From Azadirachta indica (Eukaryota; Streptophyta; Magnoliopsida; Sapindales; Meliaceae), in contig CM040443.1 in assembly GCA_022749755.1 (NCBI GenBank), forward strand, positions 15,143,744-15,207,743: a stretch of DNA of 64,000 nucleotides. Direction: 5' to 3'. The notes beneath the pieces are model-generated. The model did no database searches. It worked only from the letters and a program-made list of their open reading frames with translations, and had not been told where the DNA came from. Positions within the stretch are counted from its first letter, which is position 1; each line of letters starts with the position of its first letter. The translations under genes were made by a program, and so were the position numbers. Below, piece by piece: positions 11,313 through 23,514 of this stretch.

Positions 11313-12459
11313 ATGAAACTAGCACTTTTACTGGAAACTTCATATGAGAATAACTCGCAGGTCCGAAATGATCTTTTTTTGCATGTGAGTAACTCACTAG
11401 TCTAACCAAAAATGATATACCCACTACTTTTTCAAACATTAAGCCCCCCTCCTATCGATGAGAACCAGACTTCAATTGGCAGTTCAACACCGAACATGAT
11501 AAAGACCTTTGAAGTTCAAATGAAACGTTTGAGGTGCAAAATGTGCTCGTTCAACATTTTGAATTTTGTGCTGATAGTTAATATGTGTACATGCGGTAAC
11601 TGTTTTTGCATTTTAGGCCCTTCACTGCCTTACCATGTGTCTTCGTAGCATTGATCTAGTGTCTTCTCTTCAATGTAGGATAGTTGTGTTCGTAAATGGT
11701 GTTGTGGAACCATCTTGACAAGAAAATCAAGCGGAGGTAAAATGGGTATGAAAGCTTTAGTTTTGCCCTCTACACTACTTTTCCTTTACACACTCTACGA
11801 ACTCAAACTTTCCTTAATTTTACCATTCTTCAAGAGCTCTCCTCCCTGTTCATTGACAAACTTTGTTGCACGTCTAACATTTGCTTTCATTTATTCGTGA
11901 ATTCTTCGACCAAGTAAGTCTTTTCTTTCTCCCAAATCTCATTATCATGCATGCTTTTGTTCGTTTATTGTTGAAATGGAAATTTGTGTGTTGCCCGAGA
12001 GTTGTTTGAGAGAATGTTGCTATAATTTCCTTGTAATTCAAACTTATTTTTTTTGCTTTAAGATGTTAGAATCAACTTTGGATAATAGATAGGAAACACA
12101 CATTGAAACAAAACTTAGGCAAATGAGCTCAATTTTATAGAACTCAGTATCCTGGATTTTCCCTAATTTGAACAAGGGATGTGTTATGCTTTGATTTATA
12201 GTTCGTAACCCAGAAATATGATCGCCAATTAGTTGGAGACTAGAATTAATTTCTATGACTTATGCTGATTCATGATTAAATTCGATCAAACAAAATGTTG
12301 TGTGTGCTAGGAATTGCTCTATTTTTCTTTTCTTTTTTTTTCTTTAGATAAGTATAAGTATAATGCTTGGCCGAGCTGACTTGTTATAGATATAGTTGTA
12401 GCCGTGCGTAGGATAAACTTTGAGCTGACTAGCTCCGTGTTGACTCTGCTTAGGTTTAT
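11313..12459. other. no intact gene; 3' region of the inner element
   Basis: Two short plus-strand frames (11412-11648, 11715-11900) show no recognisable motif. The sequence is less AT-rich than the surroundings and may be the promoter/leader side of the plus-strand reading frame that follows. Confidence 0.35.
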
Positions 12460-14700
12460 CATGTCAAGATCTGAGAGATCTGATATGAGAGATATTCCCA
12501 GTAGCCTAGGGAGTGAATTCGATACCTTTTCAACAAGTTCATCTTAGACTACCTACGAGACCTAGAATCGACTTCCTTATAGGATTATAGATGAGCTCAT
12601 TATGGGGCACACTATTATCCTTTTAAGGAAAGCCTAGCCTCTAGCCATATTGGACCTTAAACTCGAGAACCTTTTAATCATCCTAGATCCTAGATCAAAT
12701 GTCTTCAAATATTTTGGACTTGAACTCGAGGTAGTAATTTTGTTTGACAGTTCTTTTGACCACGTGTAAGGAGAAATGAACTTTGACAGATTTGAGGTGG
12801 AAGACCATAAAGTTCTCTAAAATCTTAGAATTACCCAACAATCTAATCAGCTCACCCTTTCAAACCCAATTGCCAGACCCTATGGCCATGAAATAGTACC
12901 TTAGATCAACATACATAAAACACCTCTACTACAAAGTAGGTAGAGTAGTGGGAATGAGAGTGGTAACTATAAGGATGAAGAAGGGTCAGGGGGTGAGCAG
13001 GATGAAACTAATTCGAAGGGTGAAAACGCTGTAATCCATTAGTACCCTCCTCCTGACCTAACCGAAGAGAACACCCCTTTTAATGTTGACAAATATCCTT
13101 CCACCATCACTGAGGTTGATCCCAAGGTTTTTAGGAACCTTTACTAGATCTCGAACTTCGTTACCCTTAAAGTCCTTAAAGCCAACGAGTACTATAACCA
13201 TACTTTGCTGTCCTATTCCATGGCTTTGAAATTCTTCTTACCAGTTGAACTTAAATGGTTAGAGAACTAGTGCTAAATTATACGTAATCTAGACCATGGT
13301 CAAACAAACCCCACTGACCATTAGTAAGATCAAGTATTTGTTTTTGTTCAACAAGGCGCCAAAGAAGTACCCTAGGTTCTATTATCTCCAAGCTTGCACT
13401 AAGGCTTATAAACTAGTTACTGGTAGCCCCTAATGTAACAAGAATTGAAAGGATAGATGATTTTATGTAGGCAGGGATTGGTGCCAGTCTTCACTGGCTG
13501 AGATGAACATATGCGACCCCATGTCTTATGCATTTAAGCCCGTTCTCCATAAGTGCATCATATATAATCAATCTAGTATTTTGATTTTTGTGCTGAACAT
13601 CAGTATCTAACAATACGTTTTAACTTACGCAGCTGTTTAGGATCCAAAATCTGACTTAGCCATTCCTCTTTTGGCAAAAATTAGTGTTGGATGAACGAAA
13701 CCAGTAGATTTGAAGAAGTTGTTTGTACCTGATCAGCTCACTGAATTAGGTCTGGTTGAGGTTGTTGCCACTTGAGAGGAGCTTGAAGCTACTCTGGGAG
13801 CAGAAAAAGGCCTTGCCTCCAAGACTAAACCAGAGGGTGCCACCACGAGTCAAAGTAAGTGTCGCATAGTTTTCTTATACTTTTCACTTGTTTTCATGAA
13901 TTTTTATTCCCCTTCCTTTACTTATACTTACAAAAAGAATGGTTCTAAAGAGAGGTTAGGGCAAGATTCTGGGCTTGTTAGCCTCAGTTCTCATTGAGCT
14001 AGAATCACAACTTAGGGACGCAATGAAGAAAGCCAGAAACCCATATAAAAAGTCTGAGCAAAACAACAGTAGGTCATTAAAGGGGACAACAACTGACCCC
14101 GAGATCAAAGAAAGAAAAATTGATGAAAGTCTCAAAAAAGACAAGCAGGATCCGTCCAAAGAAAAGACGAAACCTTGGTTGGGGTCTTCAAAGGTGCTGA
14201 GGAGAGGTCAGCTAAAAAGCAATATACATAATAGGGGAAAGAAATTGTTGAAATAGACGGCTTTTCCTAAATGGATATTTTGGAAGATAAGAGGGAGCTC
14301 TTTGAGCACCTAGTTCTATCAATTAATCAATTAACTGATCAGCCCATCCTTTTCTTCAAAAGTGGAGGTTGCTAGTACAGACAATATTCTAGACAAAATC
14401 CATGAACAATTGGGCAAGGTAATTATACTGAACATTCTCAGTTTTGTTTGATTATGGTGGGTTTTTTTGATCAGTTATCTACCTTTTAGAATCTATATAG
14501 GTGTATCATTCTTTAACCTTCCAGATTGACAATGCAAAGGAACATTCTATTGCAAACGTCACCTTTTATAAAACTGTAGATCAGCTGACTTCAGAGAAGA
14601 ACTTGTTTGACTAGAAGTTGAAGGGAGTGAAAAAAATAGGAAGAAGGCTTAAAGGTTTAGTTGAGCCAGAAGAGGAAGAAGTGGGTAGGTGAGTAAGGCT
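12460..14700 (+). pseudogene. antisense extra reading frame inside the inner element (putative gypsy-type transposon domain), decayed
   Basis: Opposite in strand to gag-pol. Recognisable pieces are ATGTCAAGATCTGAGAGATC at 12461, an acidic piece at about 12960-13030, VDKYPSTITEVDPKVF at about 13085-13130, FLFNKAPKKYPRFYYLQA at about 13336-13392, and a Lys/Glu-rich helical stretch at 13975-14256. Two segments look spliced: a GTAAGT after GAGTCAAA near 13854, and a GTAATT at about 14420 with a TTCCAG acceptor at about 14524. The middle resembles the plant domain annotated as 'putative gypsy type transposon' in proteins carried by such elements. Its biochemical role is unknown. Stops and shifts (for example TAG codons at about 13146 and 13268) show it is dead here. 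The family call is moderate; strand and position are well supported. Confidence 0.5.
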
Positions 14701-15404
14701 CAGGTATCTTAACTCGATTCTTAAGTAGCTAACCTCGTTCACACTAACAAAGACCTGGAAGACAAACTTACCCGTACTAAGGCAAAAGTTAAGCAGTAAT
14801 GCAATGACACTGCCAAGGAAGCTTTAGAACTAGCTTACAAGATCTTTAGAACTAGCTTGACTATAGTGAAGTCGGAGATCAAGGGGAAATGGCTAAAAAG
14901 GAGCCTGGTCTAGATTTCAACCCTACTTAGTTTGATAAGACCATGCCCTTAGTTAAGAATCCAACTTTTGATACCATCCATTGCCACCTCCGAAGGAAGC
15001 TTGATCTCTGTTTTCCTGTATTTTCGAGTAACTTCAACAAGTTGCAATATAAATAGTTGAATTTTCATTACTTGTTTATTCTATTCAAAACCTAAACGTT
15101 TTAGATCAGTGTTACTTTAATCTCTATTCTTAGTTGACTGAAATATAAAGCTTCACGTCGAATCAATGCTTGTTTGAATTACTCTTATTGCATCATTTTA
15201 ATCAAGTAAATCACATAATGTGAATAGAAATGGCATATTAAGGTGTTTTATGGCCTAAACTAGTCTTCAGGTTTTCTTTTGTGGTACCTGATCGAAATGA
15301 GATTGGTTAATTTTTGAACCAAGATAGAGATAAGACTTAAAACGTGGTCAGATCTCGTTGCACAATTTTTCAAAATGACTGTAAAATTTACAAACTTGAT
15401 CAAT
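14701..15404. other. no gene; tail of the antisense frame and spacer
   Basis: Contains decayed coding-like sequence to about 15060, then AT-rich DNA. No open frame of note. Confidence 0.35.
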
Positions 15405-15785
15405 CTTTTAACTATTATTTGTTTGATTTGAATTATAGTCAGATATTTTTTATGTCAATTTCTGAAAAAAAAAATTTATTAATCTTCCAATCATTGTTGT
15501 TTGATTTAAGCTGATTTTAGAACTTGTTACAACGATTTAACAAAATCTATTGATATCGAAATCATTTGTTGAATGATCTAAATTAAGGTAAAATCTTTTT
15601 ATAATAATTTTTGAAATAAACGAAATTTATTAATCTTATAATTATTGTTGTTTGCTCTGAACTGAGGTTAGATGTTTTTACAATGTTTTTAAAATAAAAT
15701 GAAATTAATTGATCTTTTATTCATTATTGTCTGATCTGAATTATGATCAAATCTTTTTATGATAATTTTTTATCATGACGATATA
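15405..15785. repeat. tandem array, unit about 78 bp, about five degenerate copies
   Basis: Each unit contains ATTATTGTTTGAT(C/T)TGAA-like sequence followed by CAGAT.TTTTTA.TA and AAATTTATTAATCTT. Copies begin near 15410, 15489, 15561, 15639 and 15720. The array lies between the end of the integrase and the antisense frame, in the 3' region of the inner element. Confidence 0.65.
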
Positions 15786-16036
15786 ATAGGATAATAGTTG
15801 TGTCGTGTGAATAATGTTTAGATCTTTTTAGACAACAACTTTGTAACTCTTCAAGGGAAATATTTCTTCAACATCTTTCTTCTATCAGGATACTACAACT
15901 TATAGACTCTTGGTCTGATTATTTTGGTCACCTTATATGGACCTTCCTAGTTTTCTCCTAAAGCTTCTTCTCCAAGTACTTTGGTGTTTTGCGTAATCTG
16001 TTGCAACACTAAATCTTTTTCATAAAAGGTTCTCGA

Positions 16037-16930
16037 TCAAACTCTCTTATTATAATATTTGGCCACTTGTTGTTGATAGGCAGCTACCTTGATAAGTACC
16101 TGATCTCGCTTATCCTCCAACAAATTTAAATCCAATCCCATTAGCTCATTGTTTTTTAGTTTATCTAAGTGCTTCACCCTGAACAAAGGTGCTTTGATTT
16201 CCGTTGGTACTACTACTTCAAAGCTAAAAGGTAAGGAGTATGGTGTTTCACTAGTTGTAGTCCTTGTTATTGTTTTGTAAGCCCAAAAGACCTGAGGCAA
16301 CTCGTCAACCTATACTACTTTCTTATCATCAAGTCGCTTCTTTAATGCTTTCTTGATATTCTTGTTTACCACTTCAACTTGCTCGTTTATTTTTGGATGA
16401 GCAGGAGAGACGAATCTGAGATCAATACTCAGATCGGCGTAGTTTATCAAATTGCTTCTATTGTCTACTATCAATATTCGAGGAATTCCAAACCTATAAA
16501 TCACGTTTCTTTCCACAAGGGTAATGGTCTTTTTTCTTATAGTGCCTAGTGGCTATGCTTTTGGCCATTTTGTAAAATAATTGATGACGATTATTGTATA
16601 TTTCATTTGAGCATGTCTTGCAAGCAATGATCCAATCAAGTCCAGTGCCCACCGTACAAAGCTATTTAGGCAATTGTCGAGGAATGTGGCCATAAAGTTG
16701 GCATCTTTGTAGGATTGTACTGTCCTAATCGCGTCTTAGTAGAGTGTCAGCTAGTAATATCCTTGATGTAAAATGTGGTACACCAATAATTTGGTCCCTC
16801 TATGATCATCGTAACTGCCCATGTGAACTTCTTTAAGTATATAGTCTCCCTCTTTTTCGTCCACACATCTTAAGTATAGCAACCTGAATCCTCGTTTATA
16901 TAACACTATGTTGATTACCGAATATCACGA
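16037..16930 (-). pseudogene. integrase of the inner Ty3/gypsy element, decayed
   Basis: Read on the minus strand: the zinc-binding/linker region at about 16750-16900 (YLRCVDEKEGDYILKEVHMG), the core with KYTIIVINYFTKWPKA at about 16560-16605, then the open frame 16516-16310 with IVDNRSNL and HPKINEQVEVVNKN, and the C-terminal part 16300-16037 with WAYKTITRTTTSETPYSL. These are in the order of a Ty3/gypsy integrase, which inserts the cDNA into host DNA. The usual Asn-Gly after the second acidic residue is changed, and stops and frame breaks separate the pieces, so it is not functional. The C-terminal piece ends at 16037. Confidence 0.85.
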
Positions 16931-18795
16931 AGATTTATTCTTAATCTTTCTGGCCTCCTCTTTGTCTTCTGATAACTTGCCATATAGGATGTATTCTTTG
17001 ATTGGGTCAATCCAAGTAAGAACTTGGTATGTTGTGTTGACTTGATTGGTTTTCACTACTAATTGCCCCACACTTTTTTGGCATAACACTTACATGGGAA
17101 TTGTTGTCAGGAGCTTCTCCTGTAAAGTTGAAACTAATTTTGTCAAGGCATCTGCCTTGACGTTTTCTGATCATGGGATTTGTGTTATCACCACCCTCTT
17201 AAATCGCTTCAGTAACTCTGCAGTTCTGCTCAAATAGGCATACATATTTCCACCTCTTGGCTAAAATTTTCCAAAAACTTTGTTCACTACTTGTGAATCT
17301 CTTTTTATCTAAAGATAATTTGCTCTGACTGAAAGTGTTAGACCAAATTTAGTCAGTAAGGCTTCGTATTCCACTTCATTACTTGTCACCTTAAAATCAA
17401 AGTGTAAGGCACAAGCTAGCTCTATATTTTCTAGTCTGACCAGAATTATTTTGGCTCCCTCATCTTGCGTGTTCGATGCTCTATCTATGTAAAGGTGCTA
17501 GAGCCGAGCCCTTTCTTATCCTTTGAGGACTAAGTATTATTATATGCTTGTCTTAGTATATCATTCTAAGTAGGCACTGTCTATATCTCTACTTCCTGAG
17601 TAGTCATTGGCTTAGTTACTTCTCTCACCATCAGTCCTTCCGCCATCAATCTTTCTGCAATAAAGTTTGCTAAAGCTTAGGCCGTGATAGCTTTACTTGA
17701 TTGATATTCTATGTCAAATTCACTTAATTTGATCAACTATTTGACCAATCTCCTAGAGCAATGCAGTCTATGTAATATTTGTTGTAGAGGTTAATTGGTG
17801 AGAATTATTATAGAGTGAGCCTAGAAGTCGAGGCGTAATTTCTATGCTGCGACAACCAGTGTAAGGGCCAATTTTTTTTAAGGTGAATATCATGTTTCTG
17901 CATCTAACAGTGATTTGTTGGTGTAGTATATTGGCCGATGGATCTTCTTATCTTCCTTTATCAATACTGAGCTTAATTCGTGATTAGCCATTGCCAAATA
18001 TAGATATAATGTATCCCCAATTAATGACACAACAGATGGGGTGGATTTGCTAAGTAGGCTTTCAACTCTTGGAAGCTAGTCTCCCATTTGTCTATGCATT
18101 TCATGTTTTTTCCTTTCCATGTGACCTAAAACAAATGTAAAGATTTGTCAATAGCTTTGGAAATGAACCTATTTAGTGCAGCTAGCCTTGTTGTTAAACC
18201 TTATACTTCTTCTAGCGTTGTTCGGGACTTTATATTCAATATAGCCTCAATTTTCTGAGGGTTTGTCTTTATTCCACGTTCTCTGACCATAAACCCCACA
18301 AATTTCAAGAGCTGACTCTAAATGCACATTTCTCTAAATTTAGCTTCATTTTATACCTCCTAAGTAGGGAGAAGATTTCTCCTAGATGCTGAACTTTGTC
18401 TTCAGTTTTAAACGACTAGGTGATCATATCGTCTATGTATACTTCCATTGTTTTTCCAATCAAAGGTTTAAAGACTTTATTCACTAGTCTTTGAACTGTT
18501 GCCCTCGCATTCTTCAGACTAAAAGGCATTACTTTATAACAATACGACCCTTGGTCAGTCATGAAGGCTTTCTTTTTCTAGTCGGCCTCCTACATCTTAA
18601 TTTTATTATATCCTGAGAATATGTCCATAATGCTTAACAACTTGTGCCCAGTTGTTGTGTCACCAATTGGTCTATTCGCAGGAGTAGAAAGTTATCCTTG
18701 GAGCAAGCTTTGTTTAGGTCAATGAAGTCGACGAACATCCTCCACTTTTCGTTTACTTTCTTGACCATGACCACGTTAGCCACCAAATTCAAATG
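16931..18795 (-). pseudogene. reverse transcriptase (C-terminal part) and RNase H of the inner element, decayed
   Basis: Minus strand: the reverse-transcriptase fingers/palm starting LVANVVMVKKVNEKWRMFVD at about 18720-18780, SIMDIFSGYNKIKM at about 18600-18640, AFMTDQGSYCYKVMPFSL at about 18510-18570, and the catalytic YIDDM box at about 18430-18450. RNase H follows with DFKVTSNEVEYEALLTKFG at about 17340-17400. The order and motifs are those of Ty3/gypsy polymerases. The YIDD catalytic box is still readable, but frameshifts (for example between 18640 and 18700) and many stops inactivate it. The N-terminal part of the domain lies at 20209-20260 on the far side of the solo LTR, whose 5-bp duplication accounts for the break exactly. 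Confidence 0.85.
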
Positions 18796-18800
18796 ATACA

Positions 18801-20203
18801 TGATGAATGTTTAAAAGTGTAGGTTTATTAAGAGAAATATTATGATTTACACTTAATAATGTCCTTCTATTCCCCAATAATGAAGCATATTTTTTTATAT
18901 TGAATTGTAAAACATGAATTGGATTAAATAATCAATTTTACGCAGGTTTTGTATAATGAGCATATTTTTCAATTTAAAACATCAATTGATACGATTCTTG
19001 AGCTGGAAAAATATAAATTCATTATTTCACAACTTTGTAAGCCCAAGGTTGGACTAGTTCGAGCAATTAATGGGACAAAATTGGGCTTCAACAGAACTCA
19101 AGTGCATCTTTGAATGAGCCCAACATGCTTCTATATTTGAGCCGTATCCCCCTAAATACGTAACGAAAAATTGTATAGTTGGGTGATTTAAAAAGCTGAG
19201 AAACGGATCTAAATCATTTATGTTTTGCACTTTCTCAAATTTTAACTGGTCGGCTACCAAAAAGAGCTATCATTCTAGAAGGGCGGTGGAAAAATGCAAC
19301 TTGAACATCTCTGACTATTTTCAACACAACTCACGTTCTAAAATAGAAATAAGGGTAAGATATGGACCATTAGAAAGATGAGTCATCCACCTACAACTTT
19401 GAAGAAGGATGTTTTATGAAATTCAGTGGTTTTTATGGTCAAAAATATGTTAGAAGTTGGTAGAGCATGATTAATTGGAAATTGACAAATTATGTTCACA
19501 CATGTGAAATGTCTTTTGTTTTACCTATATAAAGGAAGATGTGAAAGTGAAGAGGGAGATTATTTTTTTACCATTTCTGTTTTCTTTTTGTAATTTGAAC
19601 TTCAATTAAATAATGTCTTTCTAAATTAGAAATTAGGGCTAAGGGTTTAGTTTTGTTGATTTTATAGCATTGTTCTTTTATCATTCTAAGTTGTGCACAA
19701 TGTAAAATCTTTTCAATTGAGTGAATTATATTTCTTAAAAGTGTTTTGCTTTGTTAGGAGGCTTGATTCATTGTTAACAAAAGATACATTGAATGCTTAC
19801 ATATTTTCTACAAATCAAAAACAAGGTATGTTATATTTTTCACAAATAAATTGAATGATTAATATTTTAATTTATTACCTTTTCTTAAAAGAGTATTGTG
19901 ATGTATTTCAATATATTTATCTTTCGATTAAGATTATCTATTAAGTAATTCTTAATTGAGTTAAAAAAGATGAGTAAAGAATGATTTCTATAATTATCAA
20001 CAAAATGAATCCCTAATACCCTAATAATTAATCATATTAAATTTACATTTAACAAGTAACAAATTCATTTTATTTTCATCATATTTGAACATTGGATTTG
20101 TGAACCCTATATAACGTATTCTCTGTAGATCGACACTCGGATTTCCGAACTTTATTACTTGAGACAACCTATACTTATGAGTTACAATCTTTAAGTTGTA
20201 GCA
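18801..20203 (+). mobile_element. solo LTR (Athila/Ty3-type) inserted in the reverse transcriptase
   Basis: 1,403 bp starting TGATGAATG and ending GTTGTAGCA (TG...CA), flanked by the direct 5-bp duplication ATACA at 18796-18800 and 20204-20208. Removing it with one copy of ATACA rejoins the reverse-transcriptase frame of the host element. It contains a TATATAAAGG promoter-like box at about 19530 and an end region (TCGACACTCGGATTTCCGAA near 20130) typical of LTRs of Athila-like elements. No internal region is left, so it is the product of LTR-LTR recombination. Confidence 0.85.
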
Positions 20204-20208
20204 ATACA

Positions 20209-21000
20209 CCTTCCTTATAAACCCCAGCTTAATCAACTTGTTAACTTCTACTTAGATGGTTGTCCTCCTTTTTTGGTTAAAAACCCTTCATTTCTACTTG
20301 ATAGGTTTAAATGTTAGATTAACGGCCAGTCGATGCAAAATCACCCTTGAGACGATTCGTAGCATGTCCTGATTCTAATTTTTCTACTAGGTCTACTATT
20401 GGTCTTATTCCTTCTTGTCCCTTTTTCCTTTGCAACTTCTCATTCACCCTCTGTTGTTCAACATCTTCTGCAGCTACTCCTCTAATAGGCTGTGTTGTTA
20501 TGCAATAGGTCTTTTTAGAAGAAGATATAAAGCACGTTTAAGTTATTCTCCAATCACCTTATACTACGCCGATTCCTTCACTTGCTTTGAATTTGAGTTT
20601 CAAGTAATATATGCTTTTTACTACTTTCGTTTTTCTTAGAAAAGGTCTCTTCAAAATCATGACATATGACATTTTTAGATTTACCACTTAACTCTATCAT
20701 TGTGGTTTTTTGATACGATTTATCCTCCATTTTTGATGGCATTGAACCGAGCCTAGCGAGAGGCTATACGGATCAATAAACCTATATAGTGCTTTGTTTG
20801 TGGGACCTATCTTTAGATTCTCAATGTTTACCGTATTTAAAGTTTTTTAGAATATTATGTCGGTTGAACTTCTTGTATCTACTAGAACTCTACCAACCTT
20901 GGTTAAGCTGAACTCTTATGTCACTGCTAAGGCATTGTCATAGAAGTAGTCAACTCCTGCTTCATCCTTGTCTGTGAACATTATTGGGCTAATGCTAGTC
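20209..21000 (-). pseudogene. protease and start of reverse transcriptase of the inner element, decayed
   Basis: Minus strand: an aspartic protease motif VGRVLVDTRSSTDIIF at about 20850-20900 (the Gly normally after the catalytic Asp-Thr is Arg), preceded by SPIMFTDKDEAGVDYFYDNA at about 20930-20995. It continues towards the reverse-transcriptase start VNKLIKLGFIRKVY at about 20205-20250, directly abutting the solo LTR duplication. Protease would process gag-pol. Stops are present (for example the TAA just after VDYFYDNALAVT). Confidence 0.7.
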
Positions 21001-23060
21001 TCAGCTTTTTCACAGCTCTAACATTCATTACGTGTTGGCCTACAGAGGTATTTAGTAGTGAATACCTTGAATAATTCTTCCTGACGTTATTGAAATTTCT
21101 TGCCAACGTTGGTCCCCTTAAATTACTATGCTCTTATGGATTAAATCTTCTAATTCTGTTCTTTTGTGCTCAAAACTTTCCCCTGTCTCTTGTGTCCTTG
21201 CTTTATACCGATCCAAATAATTTTCCATACAATAATTTTTACTTGTTCCCTCAACTCTAAACACTAATTTGTCATGTGCTCATAGTCTTGATGAAACACA
21301 TATCTTCTTTCCTTATCACGGACATTTGATGCCGACCTTAAGGGGCATAATCGACCAATAGACCCAAATTTTTTATTTTCTTGTAAATTACTGATAAGGG
21401 TGTGTTCAGTTCGGTCAACTTCCTCTTATTTTGTACTAAAGCAACTCTTTTAATTTTTTTTCTGGGTGAAATAAGTAATTCCTTTGACTGTTCTGTTCTT
21501 TCTTCATATCTCAAGGGCTAGAATCCATGGCCTAGCCTTTGTTCAGATCTATCATAGTATCACAAATGTCAAAAATCTACATCCCTTCTCTGAATGCGTC
21601 TAAGATTGAATCTTTAGGTATCTCTTCTATTTCTTCTATCATTGGGCCTTGATCCTTGTTCTTTGTCCCCAAGTCCTTTCAACCTCTCCTCCTTTTATAG
21701 CAATATTCTATGTTTGATCTCAATTTCTTCAAAAAAATCTTTTCGAGCCTACTTATACATGGTCACAGTTCGCTTGTGAATGGCGAACTATCCTCTATCT
21801 ATTCATAGTCCTTTTCTTAATCCTTCCAATGCTAAGGGAAGAGAAAAATCCTTGATTTCTATGACCTCCTTATAGCACCTCTTTATGAAGCTTTTTAGAG
21901 TTTCATCTCTTCTTTGCTTTAATAACAACAACGAACTACGGTTCTTTGCTATAGTCACCGCTCCCCTAAACTTATTAATAAACTACTTACAAAGTTGATC
22001 AAAACTCCTCAAGTTTTTATACCATTGCCTTGCTTGTCCTTCCAAGGTTAAGAAAATGAATGACACATTTGTATCTCCGTTAAGCTCTAAATAATCATCA
22101 TCTCCTTGAAAAATTCAATATGTAACATTAGGTTTGTTTTTCTCCTATATAGTGGGATTTTAAGGCATTTTAAACTTTTACGGTAGGACGAAATCCTGTA
22201 TTTCTTTTGAAAACAGTGGCTTCAGTGAAAGTGCCAATCCTTTGGTAGATTTCCATCTTGTTGTCTATCTTTTTTTCTCTGCACCTTCAACTCTTCAGTA
22301 GGTTTCTAAATCCTTTCTTCCATCTCCTTTCTACTCATCGCCTGATCAACTATGAGTTTAGGCGGGTTCAGAATTCTCTCCGTGATAGTCTTCTCTTTGT
22401 CCCTCTTACGCTTTTGATTTAAGTAAGTTCTCATGTCCACTTAACTCACATTGTGTTTAGATCTTCTTTTTCCCTATTTTAATTCTTGCTAATCAGCGAC
22501 TGGTTTATGCCCAAGTTTCTTTGAGTCCCGTCAAAGCACTCTTTCATTGTAGCCTCCACACACTCATTGTTGATTTCGAGTCCTTTCCTTCGAGGCAGGT
22601 GCAAGTTTCTTCTTGTTATGATTATTCTGCTTTCGTAACCTGCTCTCTGGTTTTCCACTTGGGGGTAATTCCTTGTGCCGAACCCTGGGTGAGGTAATAC
22701 TTTCTTTGTTCTTAGGTGTCCCTAACTTCTCCGGAATCCATCTGTATACTTTGCCTTCCTGAATCATCTTTTTTAGATTTTTGATTTCTTTTTTCATTAT
22801 TCCTATTTTATTCTCCAAAGCTTTTTCTTACTTGTCTTTCTCCAGATACCTTCGTTCATTTTCTCGCGACTTCTGTACGAGTTGAATTATGTTTGTGTCT
22901 CCGTAATGTATCACTGTTCGCCTTTGAGATTTTTGTAACAAGACTAGTAAGCAATTGGAGTCCAATGAGTCTACTTCATGACTCCTTTTGGTTGAATGTT
23001 TCTGACGACTAGTTGTTCCTTGATTACTGCTATAGCTTTTTGAATGCTTCTCACAAATTG
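21001..23060 (-). pseudogene. gag region of the inner element, decayed
   Basis: Two open pieces, 23079-22828 (83 codons) and 22818-22564 (84 codons, Lys-rich, KLGTPKNKESITSPRVRHK), are followed by broken frames to about 21000. At 21850-22080 the minus strand has gag-like sequence (KNRSSLLLLKQ-type and FIKRCYKE-like words in shifted frames). In Ty3/gypsy elements gag forms the particle that packages RNA. Position right after the primer site and before protease is as expected. It is heavily degraded, so no single start can be defended. Confidence 0.6.
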
Positions 23061-23067
23061 CGTCAAC
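23046..23067 (-). other. primer-binding site of the inner element
   Basis: Next to the 5' LTR end the minus strand reads GTTGACGCAATTTGTGAGAAG. This aligns with the TTGGCGCCGTCTGTGGGAA-type site of plant Ty3/gypsy elements, with several changes. It is the same class as the site at 8713. Confidence 0.6.
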
Positions 23068-23488
23068 TGTTGATACCAAAATTTACAACTTTGATATCTC
23101 ACAATGAAATTTGAGCTCTCTGTTTGCCTTTTTGCTAAAAGAAAAATTTATTGTTGAATCAGGAGTATAACATGAATGAATCCGCATGATTATGGCATGA
23201 TATATATATTGCCGATTTCCTAGTCCTAATAGTAATTGGAGTGTACTTTAGTAAAGTTTCAATTCGTTTCAAATTAGAATTATAAATTCAAGTTGGTTTC
23301 TCATCCTTATAAAGATCAACGATTTCCTTGAACTTGCGACTTTAGTTGAATTCTCCTGACCATACATGATCTAAGCAGGACCTATCTTTGACCCAATTAA
23401 ATAGACCCTTATCTTGACTGAATAGATATTTGGGCTTGTTGACATGTGGCCTATTAACTCCTTGGGCCTTAGGCCATTCTCCCAAACA
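23068..23488 (-). repeat. 5' LTR of the inner element
   Basis: 421 bp. On the minus strand it begins TGTTTGGGAGAATGG and ends GGTATCAACA, giving TG...CA termini. It is similar along its length to 10861-11291. Confidence 0.85.
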
Positions 23489-23514
23489 TGAAACAATTTT
23501 TATTATTAGATGAT

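Larger units (their letters stand above)
10861..23488 (-). mobile_element. inner Ty3/gypsy (Tat-type) LTR retrotransposon, decayed, minus strand
   Basis: LTRs at 23068-23488 (5') and 10861-11291 (3') share words such as TTTGAGCT(T/C)TCTGTTTGCC and TAAATAGACCCTTATC. On the minus strand the order is 5' LTR, primer site, gag, protease, reverse transcriptase, RNase H, integrase, a 4.6-kb 3' region, purine tract and 3' LTR, which is the Ty3/gypsy order. An open reading frame on the opposite strand and a tandem array lie in the 3' region, features reported for Tat-lineage elements. Every coding domain carries stops or shifts. A 1.4-kb solo LTR splits the reverse transcriptase. No clear 5-bp target duplication was found at the outer ends. 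Confidence 0.85.

Noticed and set aside
10856..23493. Five-base target duplication of the inner gypsy element
   Set aside because: The flanks read TGGTT and TGAAA, which do not match; no shift of one or two bases gives a convincing pair.
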